A stretch of DNA of 64,000 bases from positions 2,840,718 through 2,904,717 of the forward strand of contig NZ_BMER01000001.1 of assembly GCF_014636865.1 (NCBI RefSeq), given 5' to 3'. Positions 16,820-25,758 of this stretch are shown one piece after another (within the stretch, counting starts at the first letter, position 1; the number at the start of each line of letters is the position of its first letter). The notes beneath the pieces are model-generated. The model had not been told where the DNA came from and made no database searches. It saw only the letters and a list, made by a program, of their open reading frames with translations. A program made the translations under genes and the position numbers. This DNA comes from Parapedobacter pyrenivorans (GTDB lineage Bacteria; Bacteroidota; Bacteroidia; Sphingobacteriales; Sphingobacteriaceae).

Positions 16820-16967
16820 CGCGCTTTAGTTAAATGATGTCTTCACTAAATTATACGTAAATTTCGCTGTGATCAATACACGAAAACCAGTATTTACATT
16901 TTTCATGTCCGTTCTACCTATTTTTAGGTATTTCGAAGATTGTGGATAACTATCGGCCGTTTCGTCC

Positions 16968-16975
16968 TATTTTTG
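16968..16975 (+). promoter_or_regulatory. Candidate -7 box before gene 16995
   Basis: TATTTTTG fits TAnnTTTG and ends 19 nt before the ATG at 16995. No well-spaced TTTG -33 element was seen (nearest TTG is about 25 nt upstream). Confidence 0.4.
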
Positions 16976-16994
16976 TGTAGTCAATTATATTCGC

Positions 16995-17255
16995 ATGGAA
17001 GAGCTTATTTCAGCTGAACAGAAGCCCGCCTACATCGGTCTGCCGCTACGGATCACATTCGCTGGCTCCGACCATGAACTGCGGCTGCTGCAGAAGGAAG
17101 TGGACCGTTATGCCCACACCCTCCGCATCCGGCTCGACGACGAGCCGCATATACTGGTCAATTCAGGTGATGGCTGGCGATTCGAAAGCGGCGCGGACAA
17201 TGCCGCGTTTGCACAGGCCATCTGGCACGCCGTCTCCCTGCGGTACAGGTTGTAG
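16995..17255 (+). CDS. Small hypothetical protein (86 aa)
   Basis: MEELISAEQKPAYIGLPLRI opens an 86-residue soluble protein with an alternating helix/strand pattern (HELRLLQKEVDRYAHTLRIRL, EPHILVNSGDGWRFE) and a conserved end WHAVSLRYRL. Not recognised. Reality is supported by a second copy of its 3' end at 15000-15032 and by the -7 box upstream. The serine hydrolase gene follows 53 nt downstream on the same strand. Confidence 0.55.
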   Translation: MEELISAEQKPAYIGLPLRITFAGSDHELRLLQKEVDRYAHTLRIRLDDEPHILVNSGDGWRFESGADNAAFAQAIWHAVSLRYRL

Positions 17256-17308
17256 CCAATATCGGCTGATGGCGCATACGTTGACAACGAACAGAAAAGC
17301 AGAATGAC

Positions 17309-18754
17309 ATGACGACTTGGGGTAAACAAGCCATTGGCCTATGGATCGGATTAGTCGGGTCTTTTGCCCTATCGGCGCAAACGCACGAAAGGAGTAGTCC
17401 GGGCAGCAGTGCCATCGCCATGGAAACCGTCGACAGCGTCGTCCGGCGGTTGATGGATACAGCCGGCGTAACCGGGCTATCCATCGGCGTCATCCATGCC
17501 GGTGAGGTGCAGGGTGTACGCGCTTACGGATACGGTTACAAAAACCAGGGGCAATTGAACGATACCAGCACGTTTTTCTATGCCGCTTCGCTTGCTAAGC
17601 CCCTGTTTGCTTTTTTGGCGATGCAACTGGTGGACGAGGGGACGCTGGATCTCGACCGGCCGCTGCACGAATACCTGCCACAGCCATTGCCAACATACCG
17701 GGAATACCAGGATCTTCAAGACGACGACCGCTGGAAGAGCATCACGGCCAGGCATTGCCTCGATCATACCACAGGCTTTCCCAACTGGCGGCAGCTGAAT
17801 CCCGATGGAAGCCAGAAACTGAAAATCTTTTTTACTCCAGGCAGCCGGTATGCCTATTCGGGGGAGGGGATGTACCTTCTTCAGTTCGTGGTAGAGAAGA
17901 TCACTGGGCAGACACTGGAGGAGCTTGCGCAGCAAAAGGTATTCAAACCCTTCGGGATGGGGAATTCCAGCTTTGTGTGGCAGGAACGGTTCGAGTCAAA
18001 ACATGCTGCCGGGCATGACCACGATGAAAATGTTTTGACCATCATCAAACGGGAAGAAGCCAACGCAGCGGGTTCCATGGTCACCACGATTGCCGACTAT
18101 ACCCGCTTTTTTTCAGCTTTTTTGAAAGGCAGGGGAGTGACAGCGCAATCCAGACAGGATATGCTTTCCCCGCAAATCCGGATTGTGAGCGAACGCCAGT
18201 TTCCCACGCTGGCCAGCGATACGACCGACCGCTATGCGTCCATAAGCTTATCCTATGGCCTGGGATGGGGTTTGTTTGACACCCCGAAAGGGCCCGCCTT
18301 CTTCAAAGAAGGACACAGCGACGACGGGTGGGAGCACTATACGATCGGATTCCCCGATAACGGGGATGGGTTCGTAATCCTATCGAACAGCCTGAATGGG
18401 GAAAGCATTTATAAAGAGCTCGTTGAATGCCTCGCGGGCATAACCATACCGTGGGAATGGGAGGGATACATCCCATACCGGCCAACCATCCGCGTGGCTG
18501 AAGCAACGCTGCGGAAGTACGTTGGACATTACACCGGGGCTTTGGCCGTAAATATATCTTTGGAAAACGGACAATTGAAGGTGGAAGCACCGGCGGAGGG
18601 GCTGCCGAAAACCAATCTTTATCCTGCTACCGAAACGCGTTATTTCATCAAATCAATGCCGCTGGACGTTGAATTCGTTGAAGTATCCGACGGCAGTGTT
18701 ATAAAATTGACCATCAGCGCTGGGGATGAGCGCTATGAACTGACCAAAGGCTAA
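17309..18754 (+). CDS. Serine hydrolase, class C beta-lactamase-like
   Basis: 481 residues with a signal peptide (IGLWIGLVGSFALSAQ). The beta-lactamase/transpeptidase fold is shown by AASLAKPLFAF (S-x-x-K), RYAYSGEGMYLLQFVVEKI (Y-S-x motif region) and the C-terminal EGHSDDGWEHY (H-x-x-G replacing K-T-G), all in the usual order. Such proteins (EstB, Lact-like, D-Ala-D-Ala carboxypeptidase or esterase) are rarely true beta-lactamases. The last about 85 residues form an extra beta domain. Periplasmic location is expected. Confidence 0.85.
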   Translation: MTTWGKQAIGLWIGLVGSFALSAQTHERSSPGSSAIAMETVDSVVRRLMDTAGVTGLSIGVIHAGEVQGVRAYGYGYKNQGQLNDTSTFFYAASLAKPLFAFLAMQLVDEGTLDLDRPLHEYLPQPLPTYREYQDLQDDDRWKSITARHCLDHTTGFPNWRQLNPDGSQKLKIFFTPGSRYAYSGEGMYLLQFVVEKITGQTLEELAQQKVFKPFGMGNSSFVWQERFESKHAAGHDHDENVLTIIKREEANAAGSMVTTIADYTRFFSAFLKGRGVTAQSRQDMLSPQIRIVSERQFPTLASDTTDRYASISLSYGLGWGLFDTPKGPAFFKEGHSDDGWEHYTIGFPDNGDGFVILSNSLNGESIYKELVECLAGITIPWEWEGYIPYRPTIRVAEATLRKYVGHYTGALAVNISLENGQLKVEAPAEGLPKTNLYPATETRYFIKSMPLDVEFVEVSDGSVIKLTISAGDERYELTKG

Positions 18755-18896
18755 GGCTGACCAATAGATTTATTCTCGATTGCTACCTGCTGTTTGACTC
18801 TCCAAGGAATCGCGGGGCAGTTAATGCGAATTCATTTCGTCTTGTTCATGGTATGAAATTGGTTAGCATTATTAATTGTTACAGAAGTTAATAAAT

Positions 18897-21143
18897 ATGA
18901 ACGACATTATCATAACAAACGCAAGGCAAAATAACCTAAAGAATATTTCCGCAAAGATACCCAAGAATCAGATTACGGTTTTTACAGGCGTATCCGGTTC
19001 GGGGAAATCATCGTTGGTTTTTGAAACGGTTGGGGCAGAAGCTCAACGTCAGTTCAACGAAACACAGGGCAGTTTTATCAGAAACCGATTGCAACATATT
19101 GGAGTGCCGGAAGTAGATAAGATAGAAAACTTGAATGTTCCCATTATAATCAATCAGAGACGGTTAGGAGGAAATGCAAGGTCTACGGTCGGAACAGCCA
19201 CGGATGTATACTCCTCTTTAAGACTACTTTATTCCCGGATGGGAAAGCCATTTGTAGGGTATTCCAATGTGTTTTCATTCAACAATCCTTTGGGAATGTG
19301 TCGGGAGTGTGAAGGGCTTGGTTTTGTGCAGACCGTCAATGTGGATGCCCTTATCGATAAACGAAAGTCTTTGAACGAGGGAGCAATAGCTTTCCCTACT
19401 TTTCAACCCGGGGGCTGGCGATTAATGAGATATACGCAGTCGGGCTATTTTGAGAATGATAAAAAGTTGGAGGATTACAGTTCCAAAGAATGGGAACTGC
19501 TTTTATACGCTCCCGAACACAAGCCCGAGAATCCGAATAGGAGTTGGTGGAAAACTGCAAAATATGAAGGTGTAATTCCACGTATTGAAAAAGCATTTCT
19601 AAAAAAGCAATCGAAGGAAAATATCACAAGAAAAGAGGCATTGAAAACTATTATTATAACGAAGCCTTGTCCGGTTTGTGATGGTAAACGATTGAACGAT
19701 AACATCCTATCCTGTAAAATCAACGGCAAAAGCATTGCAGACTGTACGGCACTTTCGATAGACGAACTGTTTGAGTTTGTCAGTTCTCTACAGTCCAAAA
19801 CTTATGAAATTATACTTATCGAACTTAAAAGAAAGCTCGAAAACATCATCAGCATCGGATTACAATATTTAACCTTAGATAGAAAAACGGATACACTATC
19901 TGGGGGAGAAAGCCAGAGAATAAAAATGGTAAGGAATCTTGGGAATAGTTTAACAGACTTACTCTATATTTTCGACGAGCCAAGCATAGGACTCCACCCC
20001 AAAGACTTACAAAATATCACGTCCATCATTAAACAGATAAGAGATAAGGGGAATACGGTACTAATTGTTGAGCACGATCCCGATTTGATTAAAATCGCTG
20101 ATTGGATTATTGATATGGGACCAAAAGCAGGTGAACATGGCGGAGAAATTATCTATGAAGGCAAATTTGAAGGGTTAAAAAAGTCAAAGGGAAAGACCGG
20201 CTCATATTTTACAAAAAAAATTGAAATTAAAGATAGACCAAGAACTGCAAATGAATATTTAGAAATTGAAAATGGTAATTTGTATAATCTTAAAAACATC
20301 AATTTAAAAATTCCTCAAAAGGTAATGACTGTAGTTACCGGAGTGGCCGGGTCAGGCAAAAGTACGTTGATTAACAAGGTGCTACCCCAATTTCATCCCG
20401 AAATAAAGATTATTGATCAGTCTCTATTTGCGACAAACATACGCTCCAATCTGCTTACCTATTTAAATTTATCCGACGATATAAGAAAGCGGTTTTCAAA
20501 AGCAAACCATGTATCCGATAAACTTTTTAGCAGGAACAGCGAAGGCGCCTGCAAAAATTGTAAAGGAATCGGTGTGGAAAAAATTGATTTGGCGTTTATG
20601 GACGATATAGAACAACCATGTGAGGTATGCGGAGGTTCCGGTTTTAAACCACAGGTGTTAAAGTATCGTTATAACAATAAAAATATTGTAGAGATAATGG
20701 ATATGACCGTTGAGGAAGCGATCGGATTTTTTCCTGATGAATTGTACTACACATCTTTTGATACGCTGTTTAAATTGGGGTTAGACTATCTAACATTGGG
20801 CCAACGGCTAGATAGTTTTTCAGGCGGGGAAAGACAGCGCCTGAAATTGACCAAAGAATTGAAACATTCCCATAAAACGATAGTCCTCGATGAGCCAAGC
20901 ACGGGGTTACATCCCAGCGATACCCAAAAACTCTTGGATTTTATGGATAGCTTAGTTGACAATGATAATACGATCATTGTTATAGAGCATAATCTTGATG
21001 TTATTGCTCAAGCAGATTGGGTAATTGATGTTGGTCTCGGTGCGGGCAAATATGGTGGAAACATTTTGTTCACAGGTACTGTTTCCGACCTGTTAAAAGA
21101 CAACATTTCAATAACGGCTAAATATTTGAGGCAACATTTATGA
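18897..21143 (+). CDS. UvrA-like ABC ATPase (short paralogue)
   Basis: 748 residues from ATG 18897. Two ABC modules: Walker A GVSGSGKSSL and GVAGSGKSTL, signatures LSGGESQRIKMVR and FSGGERQRLKLTK, Walker B LYIFDEPSIGLHP and IVLDEPSTGLHP. Zinc-binding pairs are present (CRECEGLG and CPVCDGKRL; CKNCKGIG and CEVCGGSG). It is about 200 residues shorter than canonical UvrA (about 940), so part of the insertion domains is reduced; similar short paralogues occur beside resistance genes. Base composition is clearly AT-rich compared with both neighbours, suggesting transfer. A role in DNA repair or drug tolerance is possible but unproven. Confidence 0.85.
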   Translation: MNDIIITNARQNNLKNISAKIPKNQITVFTGVSGSGKSSLVFETVGAEAQRQFNETQGSFIRNRLQHIGVPEVDKIENLNVPIIINQRRLGGNARSTVGTATDVYSSLRLLYSRMGKPFVGYSNVFSFNNPLGMCRECEGLGFVQTVNVDALIDKRKSLNEGAIAFPTFQPGGWRLMRYTQSGYFENDKKLEDYSSKEWELLLYAPEHKPENPNRSWWKTAKYEGVIPRIEKAFLKKQSKENITRKEALKTIIITKPCPVCDGKRLNDNILSCKINGKSIADCTALSIDELFEFVSSLQSKTYEIILIELKRKLENIISIGLQYLTLDRKTDTLSGGESQRIKMVRNLGNSLTDLLYIFDEPSIGLHPKDLQNITSIIKQIRDKGNTVLIVEHDPDLIKIADWIIDMGPKAGEHGGEIIYEGKFEGLKKSKGKTGSYFTKKIEIKDRPRTANEYLEIENGNLYNLKNINLKIPQKVMTVVTGVAGSGKSTLINKVLPQFHPEIKIIDQSLFATNIRSNLLTYLNLSDDIRKRFSKANHVSDKLFSRNSEGACKNCKGIGVEKIDLAFMDDIEQPCEVCGGSGFKPQVLKYRYNNKNIVEIMDMTVEEAIGFFPDELYYTSFDTLFKLGLDYLTLGQRLDSFSGGERQRLKLTKELKHSHKTIVLDEPSTGLHPSDTQKLLDFMDSLVDNDNTIIVIEHNLDVIAQADWVIDVGLGAGKYGGNILFTGTVSDLLKDNISITAKYLRQHL

Positions 21144-21194
21144 ATTACTCCAAGCATGCGGAACTTCCAATAATGCCCCGGGGGAAACATTCGC

Positions 21195-21250
21195 CAACAA
21201 TTCCGTCGTGCTGGTTGTTCTCCCGTATATGGAACAGCAACTTACCATCC
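21195..21250 (+). repeat. Shared leader sequence, copy C
   Basis: CAACAA (21195) to ATG (21229) is 34 nt; DNA similarity to copy B covers the leader and the first codons (MEQQLTI). Within the leader, two small indels relative to copy B compensate each other, so either a structured leader or an upstream coding extension (frame ETFANNSVVLVVLPYM) could be under selection. Confidence 0.6.
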
Positions 21251-21477
21251 CCTTGCTCAAGCAGCTGCAGGCCAAGGGTTACACGATGCTCGTATCCGAG
21301 CAACGTGCAGGCGGCGACGACACGTGCGTCGTTACACCCCAAAAGTGGGACGTAGAGGAATTCATCACCGGCGACCTCGCCAAGAAAGGCGAGGATTTCG
21401 AACTGCTTATCATCGAAGACGAGCTGCTGCAGCAATGCGCTGAGGAAGACCTCAAGCGCTACCGGGTGGAGCTTTGA
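21229..21477 (+). CDS. Small acidic hypothetical protein (82 aa)
   Basis: 82 residues from ATG 21229 (GTG 21208 would add VLVVLPY). Pattern: helix (QLTIPLLKQLQAKGY), strand (TMLVSEQ), DDTCVV, then an acidic C-terminal half ending EEDLKRYRVEL. Not recognised. It is the most complete member of a family whose 5' parts also occur at 8581 and 15485. It follows the UvrA-like gene by 85 nt and precedes a strong terminator. Confidence 0.55.
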   Translation: MEQQLTIPLLKQLQAKGYTMLVSEQRAGGDDTCVVTPQKWDVEEFITGDLAKKGEDFELLIIEDELLQQCAEEDLKRYRVEL

Positions 21478-21535
21478 AGCGAGAAATAATTTACGGCCTG
21501 GCAAAATAAATACACTGTTTTTCCGTTTAAGCATT

Positions 21536-21607
21536 AGGTTTAGGTTGATAGCCCCTAACCCCATTGGGGCGGACCCGTTATCTTACAAAAGGTAACGGGT
21601 TTTTTTT
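21536..21607 (+). terminator. Double-hairpin terminator element, copy 1
   Basis: Two consecutive hairpins: GCCCC...GGGGC (21551-21570) and ACCCGTTA...TAACGGGT (21573-21600), followed by seven T. A copy with about three mismatches in 70 nt lies at 56147-56217, and part of it at 32827-32853. Both full copies lie shortly before a start codon (26 nt here), so they could be terminators of the upstream unit or attenuators of the next gene. Confidence 0.75.
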
Positions 21608-21632
21608 CGAAAGCGCGTTTATTGATTAACAT

Positions 21633-23057
21633 ATGCCACACCCTGTAAGCACTCTTTTAGTCTTCCTATTGCTCTGTACCGCTTCGTATGCCTACGGGCA
21701 GGAATTGCAAAACCAAAAACCGAATATCCTGCTGATCATCGCGGACGATCTTTCCAAGACTTTGCCGCTTTATGGCGACAGTACCATTACCACACCGGGC
21801 ATGGATGGCCTGGCCGAAGACGGCGTGGTCTTTGAGCGTGCCTACTGCACTGCTTCTTCCTGTACCCCTTCCAGGGCGAGCATCCTGACAGGCAAATACC
21901 CTCATCAGCTGGCCGAAGGGGGTAACCTGCATGGAACACTCCATCTGAAACACGAAAATTATGCCCGTATCTTGGCTGAAAACGGATATCGCGTAGGTCT
22001 GGAGGGAAAGGGTTGGGGGCCTGGCAACTTCCAGAAAGGAGGTTATCAGGAAAATCCCGCAGGCAAATCCTACCCAAGTTTCGAGAATTTCATGCAGGAT
22101 CAGCCAAATGATACGCCTTTCTGTTTCTGGCTAGGCAGCTACGACCCGCACCGGCCATACAACCCATCGCTCAAAGAAAGTCTGGGCATCGATTCCATGA
22201 AAGTGAAGGTGCCGGCATGGTTGCCGGACAGCAACGTGGTGCGCGAGGACTTCCTCGACTATTACGCGGAATCGAAACGTTTTGACCAGACCATAGAAAA
22301 AGCGATAGCGCTACTCAAAGCAAAAGGAGTTTATGATAAAACCTTGATTGTGATCACGAGCGATAACGGAATGCCCTTTCCAAGAGTCAAAGCGAATGCC
22401 TATGATAGGAGTACCAATATTCCGCTTATTATGCGGTGGGGCAGGCATTTTAAAGGAAGGAGAACCAGCGAGATGGTTAGCCTGGTCGATCTGGCACCGA
22501 CTTTTCTCTCGGCAGCAGGCATAGCGGTGCCAAAATCAATGGAAGGCCAATCCCTTTTATCATTGCTTGAAACCGGCAAAAGCAAACATCCGCGTGCCGA
22601 GATTTTCAGCGAAAGGGAAAGGCATGCCTACGTACGGGCCGATAATCTGGGCTATCCGATGCGGGCAATCCGGACAGCGCGCTTTCTATATATTAATAAC
22701 CTGCGTCCGGATCGCTGGCCTGCGGGGGATCCGGAGAATCGGGAATCAAACAGGTTCTTTGGGGATATCGATGATGGGGATACAAAGAAACTTTTGCTGG
22801 AAAATAGAGATGACCCTGCGTATGAAAAACTACGTTTATGGAATTTGGACAAAAGAGCCGCAGAAGAACTGTATGATCTGCAAAAAGATCCCGATCAGTT
22901 AAAAAATCTGGCGAAAGATTCGGGCTACGCCAAAGTTCGCCAAGAACTGGCCTCTCGTCTAATGAAATGGAGAAAGGATACAAAAGATACAGTGAACGAT
23001 ACCGAAGAACCTTTTGATCACTATCCGTTCTATGGCAAAATACCTAAACGCCCATAA
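21633..23057 (+). CDS. Secreted sulfatase (formylglycine type)
   Basis: 474 residues with a signal peptide (STLLVFLLLCTASYAYG). The alkaline-phosphatase-like fold is evident: NILLIIADDLSKTLP (metal-binding DD), the formylglycine motif C77-T-P-S-R followed by ASILTGKYPHQ, and TLIVITSDNGMPF (D-N metal ligands). Substrates of such Bacteroidota sulfatases are sulfated glycans or other sulfate esters; the closest pattern is heparan N-sulfatase/arylsulfatase-like. Activation requires a formylglycine-generating (anSME-type or FGE) enzyme, not present in the window. It is preceded by the double-hairpin element. Confidence 0.9.
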   Translation: MPHPVSTLLVFLLLCTASYAYGQELQNQKPNILLIIADDLSKTLPLYGDSTITTPGMDGLAEDGVVFERAYCTASSCTPSRASILTGKYPHQLAEGGNLHGTLHLKHENYARILAENGYRVGLEGKGWGPGNFQKGGYQENPAGKSYPSFENFMQDQPNDTPFCFWLGSYDPHRPYNPSLKESLGIDSMKVKVPAWLPDSNVVREDFLDYYAESKRFDQTIEKAIALLKAKGVYDKTLIVITSDNGMPFPRVKANAYDRSTNIPLIMRWGRHFKGRRTSEMVSLVDLAPTFLSAAGIAVPKSMEGQSLLSLLETGKSKHPRAEIFSERERHAYVRADNLGYPMRAIRTARFLYINNLRPDRWPAGDPENRESNRFFGDIDDGDTKKLLLENRDDPAYEKLRLWNLDKRAAEELYDLQKDPDQLKNLAKDSGYAKVRQELASRLMKWRKDTKDTVNDTEEPFDHYPFYGKIPKRP

Positions 23058-23171
23058 CAGCATACGTCCACGCATCAGACCGCGAGTTGCTGCAGTATCC
23101 CGCAATAACTTACCGTATTCATAATAAAATCCTTTTGTGGTGGATTCAGGAGTTTCTTGTCATGGCGGTAT

Positions 23172-25724
23172 TCAATGTAGATTTGCATCCTTTTTTGCCT
23201 TCCCAGTCAAGGGATCCAAAACCCTGCGTTCCTTTCTGCGGAATCCTTTGTAAACCTCGAACCACAACACCGAGACCGCGGCTAGGGCCAGACAAATTCC
23301 CAATTCGGAAACCCGCAGGGATGTCACGTCAAAAAATCGGGAAAGCGGCTTTACGTATAGGATGGCAAAGAGCATGACCAGCACCAGCACGGTGATGCCG
23401 GTGAGCAAGAGATTCCGGCTCATGAAACGCTCAAAAATGCTGTAGTAGAACGAGCGGTTGGCAAAGCTCAACAGGATATTTGCGAAAATCAGCGTGGTAA
23501 ATACCATCGTTCTCGTTTTTTCTTCGCTTCCGCCAGCCTGGGTAGTCAGTTGGTAGGCTAACAGCACACCGGCAGTTATGACCAACCCCTGGACGATGCT
23601 GATCATCAGTTCACGCCCGTTTAAAAACGTGTCGGTCATAATCCGTGGCGGTCGCTGCATGGCGTCTCGTTCCATGGGTTCATTTTCATAGACAATGGAA
23701 CAGGTGGGCCCCATCACCAGCTCTAGGAATATGACATGGACCGGGGTAAAGATCTGTGGGAATACCCACCCCAGAAACAGCGGCAGGGAAACCGTCAAAA
23801 TGATGGGGATGTGGATGGAAATGATGTATTGGATGGCTTTTTTGATGTTGGCATAAATCCGCCTTCCAGCGGCAATGCCCGTGATCAGCTTTTCCAGATC
23901 GTCGTTGGTGATCACCAGGGCCGCGGCCGATTTGGCGATTTCCGTCCCTTTATTGCCCATGGCCACCCCGATGTGGGCCGCTTTCAGGGCGGGACCATCG
24001 TTTACGCCATCGCCCAGCATGGCTACCACTTCGCCCCGTTTTTTCAGTGCGTTCACCACAGCCAGTTTGGCTTCGGGAAACATCCGCGTAAACAGCGTGG
24101 TGCGCGCCGAGAGCTGCATCAGTTCTTCTTCCGAATGATTGATGATCTCGGCACCGTTTACAGGTTGGGTATCGCTAACGATGCCTGCCTGGGCGGCGAT
24201 GGCGTTCGTGGTATCGGCATTGTCGCCCGTGATGACTTTGACAGCGATCCCGGCGTCGTAAATCCGTTGGAATACGTCTTTGATGCCTTTCTTGGGTGGG
24301 TCGTAGAAGACGGTCAGCCCCAGGAATTCAAAGACGAAATCCTGCTGTTTTTTGGGGAAGTCATCCCCTTCGAATTGGGATTTAGCCACACCCAGTATGC
24401 GGTATCCCTGCTGGGCGAATGTTTTGATCCGGTCTCGTACCCGTTCTTTTTCATCGGCGGAAAGCCGGGACACGCTGAGGATGGCTTCGGGGGCACCTTT
24501 GGCCGCAATGATCCGGTTTTTGTGGGCATCGGCAAATAAGTGCGTCATCATCGGAGGTTTCCCTTCGAGCGGATATTCATGAAACATATGGTAGTCGCCC
24601 CGCAGGTCGCTCGGCTGTGTTTGCTCGTAGACGTTGTGAAGCGTTTTCTCCATGGGGTCAAAAGGGGCAGGCTCACTGCTCCACATGGCATAGCTAATGA
24701 GGGTCGACAGCTCCGGATCGCCGAAGGATGGCGTGTCGTAGGTCTTGTCGGTCCGGAAATCATACAGGTTGATCAGCTGCATCGAGTTTTCGGTAATCGT
24801 ACCGGTTTTGTCGGTGCAGATCACCGTGGTGCTGCCCAATGTTTCCACGATGCTGCTTCGCTTGATGATGATGCCCTGCCGCATCAGTTTCCAGGCACCC
24901 AATGCCATGAAGGTGGTGAACGCAACTGGGATTTCTTCGGGCAGTACCGACATAGCCAGCGTCAGCCCGTTGAGGAGGCTTGCAACGAAGTCGCCGGTCT
25001 CGTAGTACCGGAAGATGCAGACCATCAGGAAAATGACAATGCCGATAATGGCCATCGTTTTTACGAACCGGGTGATTTGAAGCTGTAGGGGGGAGGGTTC
25101 CGCCTTTATCGTCAGCAGCGACTCGCCGATCTTGCCGATACGGGTTTCCTTCCCGATTTCTGTTACTTCGAAGACGGCCAGCCCGGAAACGGTGAGCGTA
25201 CCGCTGTATACCCGGTTGTCTTCCGACCGGCTGTCCTTGAATACGGAGAAGCTCTCGCCGGTAAGCGACGCTTCATTGACGGAGAAATCGTTGCTGTGTG
25301 CAATGCGTCCATCGGCATTGATGATTTTTCCTTCTTCGGTGATACAGAGATCGCCCACGGCAATCTCGTGGGTGGGGATGTCGACAACGGTTGAATTCCG
25401 GATCACCCGGCTCAGCGGTTCGTTGAGCTTTTCCAGCGCTTCCAGTGCTTTTTTGCTGCGGTTATCCTGATAGAAGGAAATGGCAGAAACGGCAACGATG
25501 GCCGCAAACATAAACGCCGCTTCGCCGTAATCGCCCACAATCACGTAGATGAGTGAGATGACAACGAGTAGGATCAGCATCGGTTCTTTGACGATATCGA
25601 TGAGCAGCGACAGCCACGAGCTTTTCCGGACGGTGGCTAACTGGTTATAGCCGTATTGCTTCCTGGAAGCAGCTACTTCGCTGTCGGTGAGGCCTTTTAG
25701 ATGGCCGGGGATGTGGTAGGGCAT
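23172..25724 (-). CDS. P-type cation-transporting ATPase (Ca2+-type)
   Basis: 850 residues with cation-ATPase N-terminal segment (GLTDSEVAASRKQYGYNQL), TGES (155-158) in the actuator domain, M4 motif PEEIP (262-266), phosphorylation site D305 in TDKTGT, TGDNADT and GDGVNDGPALKAA. Helices M7-M10 follow. PEEIP and overall layout place it with P2-type (Ca2+/other cation) pumps, not heavy-metal CPx pumps. It is the last gene of a minus-strand run after the MBL-rhodanese gene (34 nt gap), so it probably shares the sulfur operon's transcript. Confidence 0.9.
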   Translation of the reverse strand: MPYHIPGHLKGLTDSEVAASRKQYGYNQLATVRKSSWLSLLIDIVKEPMLILLVVISLIYVIVGDYGEAAFMFAAIVAVSAISFYQDNRSKKALEALEKLNEPLSRVIRNSTVVDIPTHEIAVGDLCITEEGKIINADGRIAHSNDFSVNEASLTGESFSVFKDSRSEDNRVYSGTLTVSGLAVFEVTEIGKETRIGKIGESLLTIKAEPSPLQLQITRFVKTMAIIGIVIFLMVCIFRYYETGDFVASLLNGLTLAMSVLPEEIPVAFTTFMALGAWKLMRQGIIIKRSSIVETLGSTTVICTDKTGTITENSMQLINLYDFRTDKTYDTPSFGDPELSTLISYAMWSSEPAPFDPMEKTLHNVYEQTQPSDLRGDYHMFHEYPLEGKPPMMTHLFADAHKNRIIAAKGAPEAILSVSRLSADEKERVRDRIKTFAQQGYRILGVAKSQFEGDDFPKKQQDFVFEFLGLTVFYDPPKKGIKDVFQRIYDAGIAVKVITGDNADTTNAIAAQAGIVSDTQPVNGAEIINHSEEELMQLSARTTLFTRMFPEAKLAVVNALKKRGEVVAMLGDGVNDGPALKAAHIGVAMGNKGTEIAKSAAALVITNDDLEKLITGIAAGRRIYANIKKAIQYIISIHIPIILTVSLPLFLGWVFPQIFTPVHVIFLELVMGPTCSIVYENEPMERDAMQRPPRIMTDTFLNGRELMISIVQGLVITAGVLLAYQLTTQAGGSEEKTRTMVFTTLIFANILLSFANRSFYYSIFERFMSRNLLLTGITVLVLVMLFAILYVKPLSRFFDVTSLRVSELGICLALAAVSVLWFEVYKGFRRKERRVLDPLTGKAKKDANLH

Positions 25725-25758
25725 ACTGCTGAACGTGATGACACGTTAAAGTTACGGA

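Noticed and set aside
8000-23000. Chromosomal integron of small-gene cassettes
   Set aside because: Genes face both strands, no integrase is present in the window, and no recurring attC-like imperfect palindromes were found between genes.
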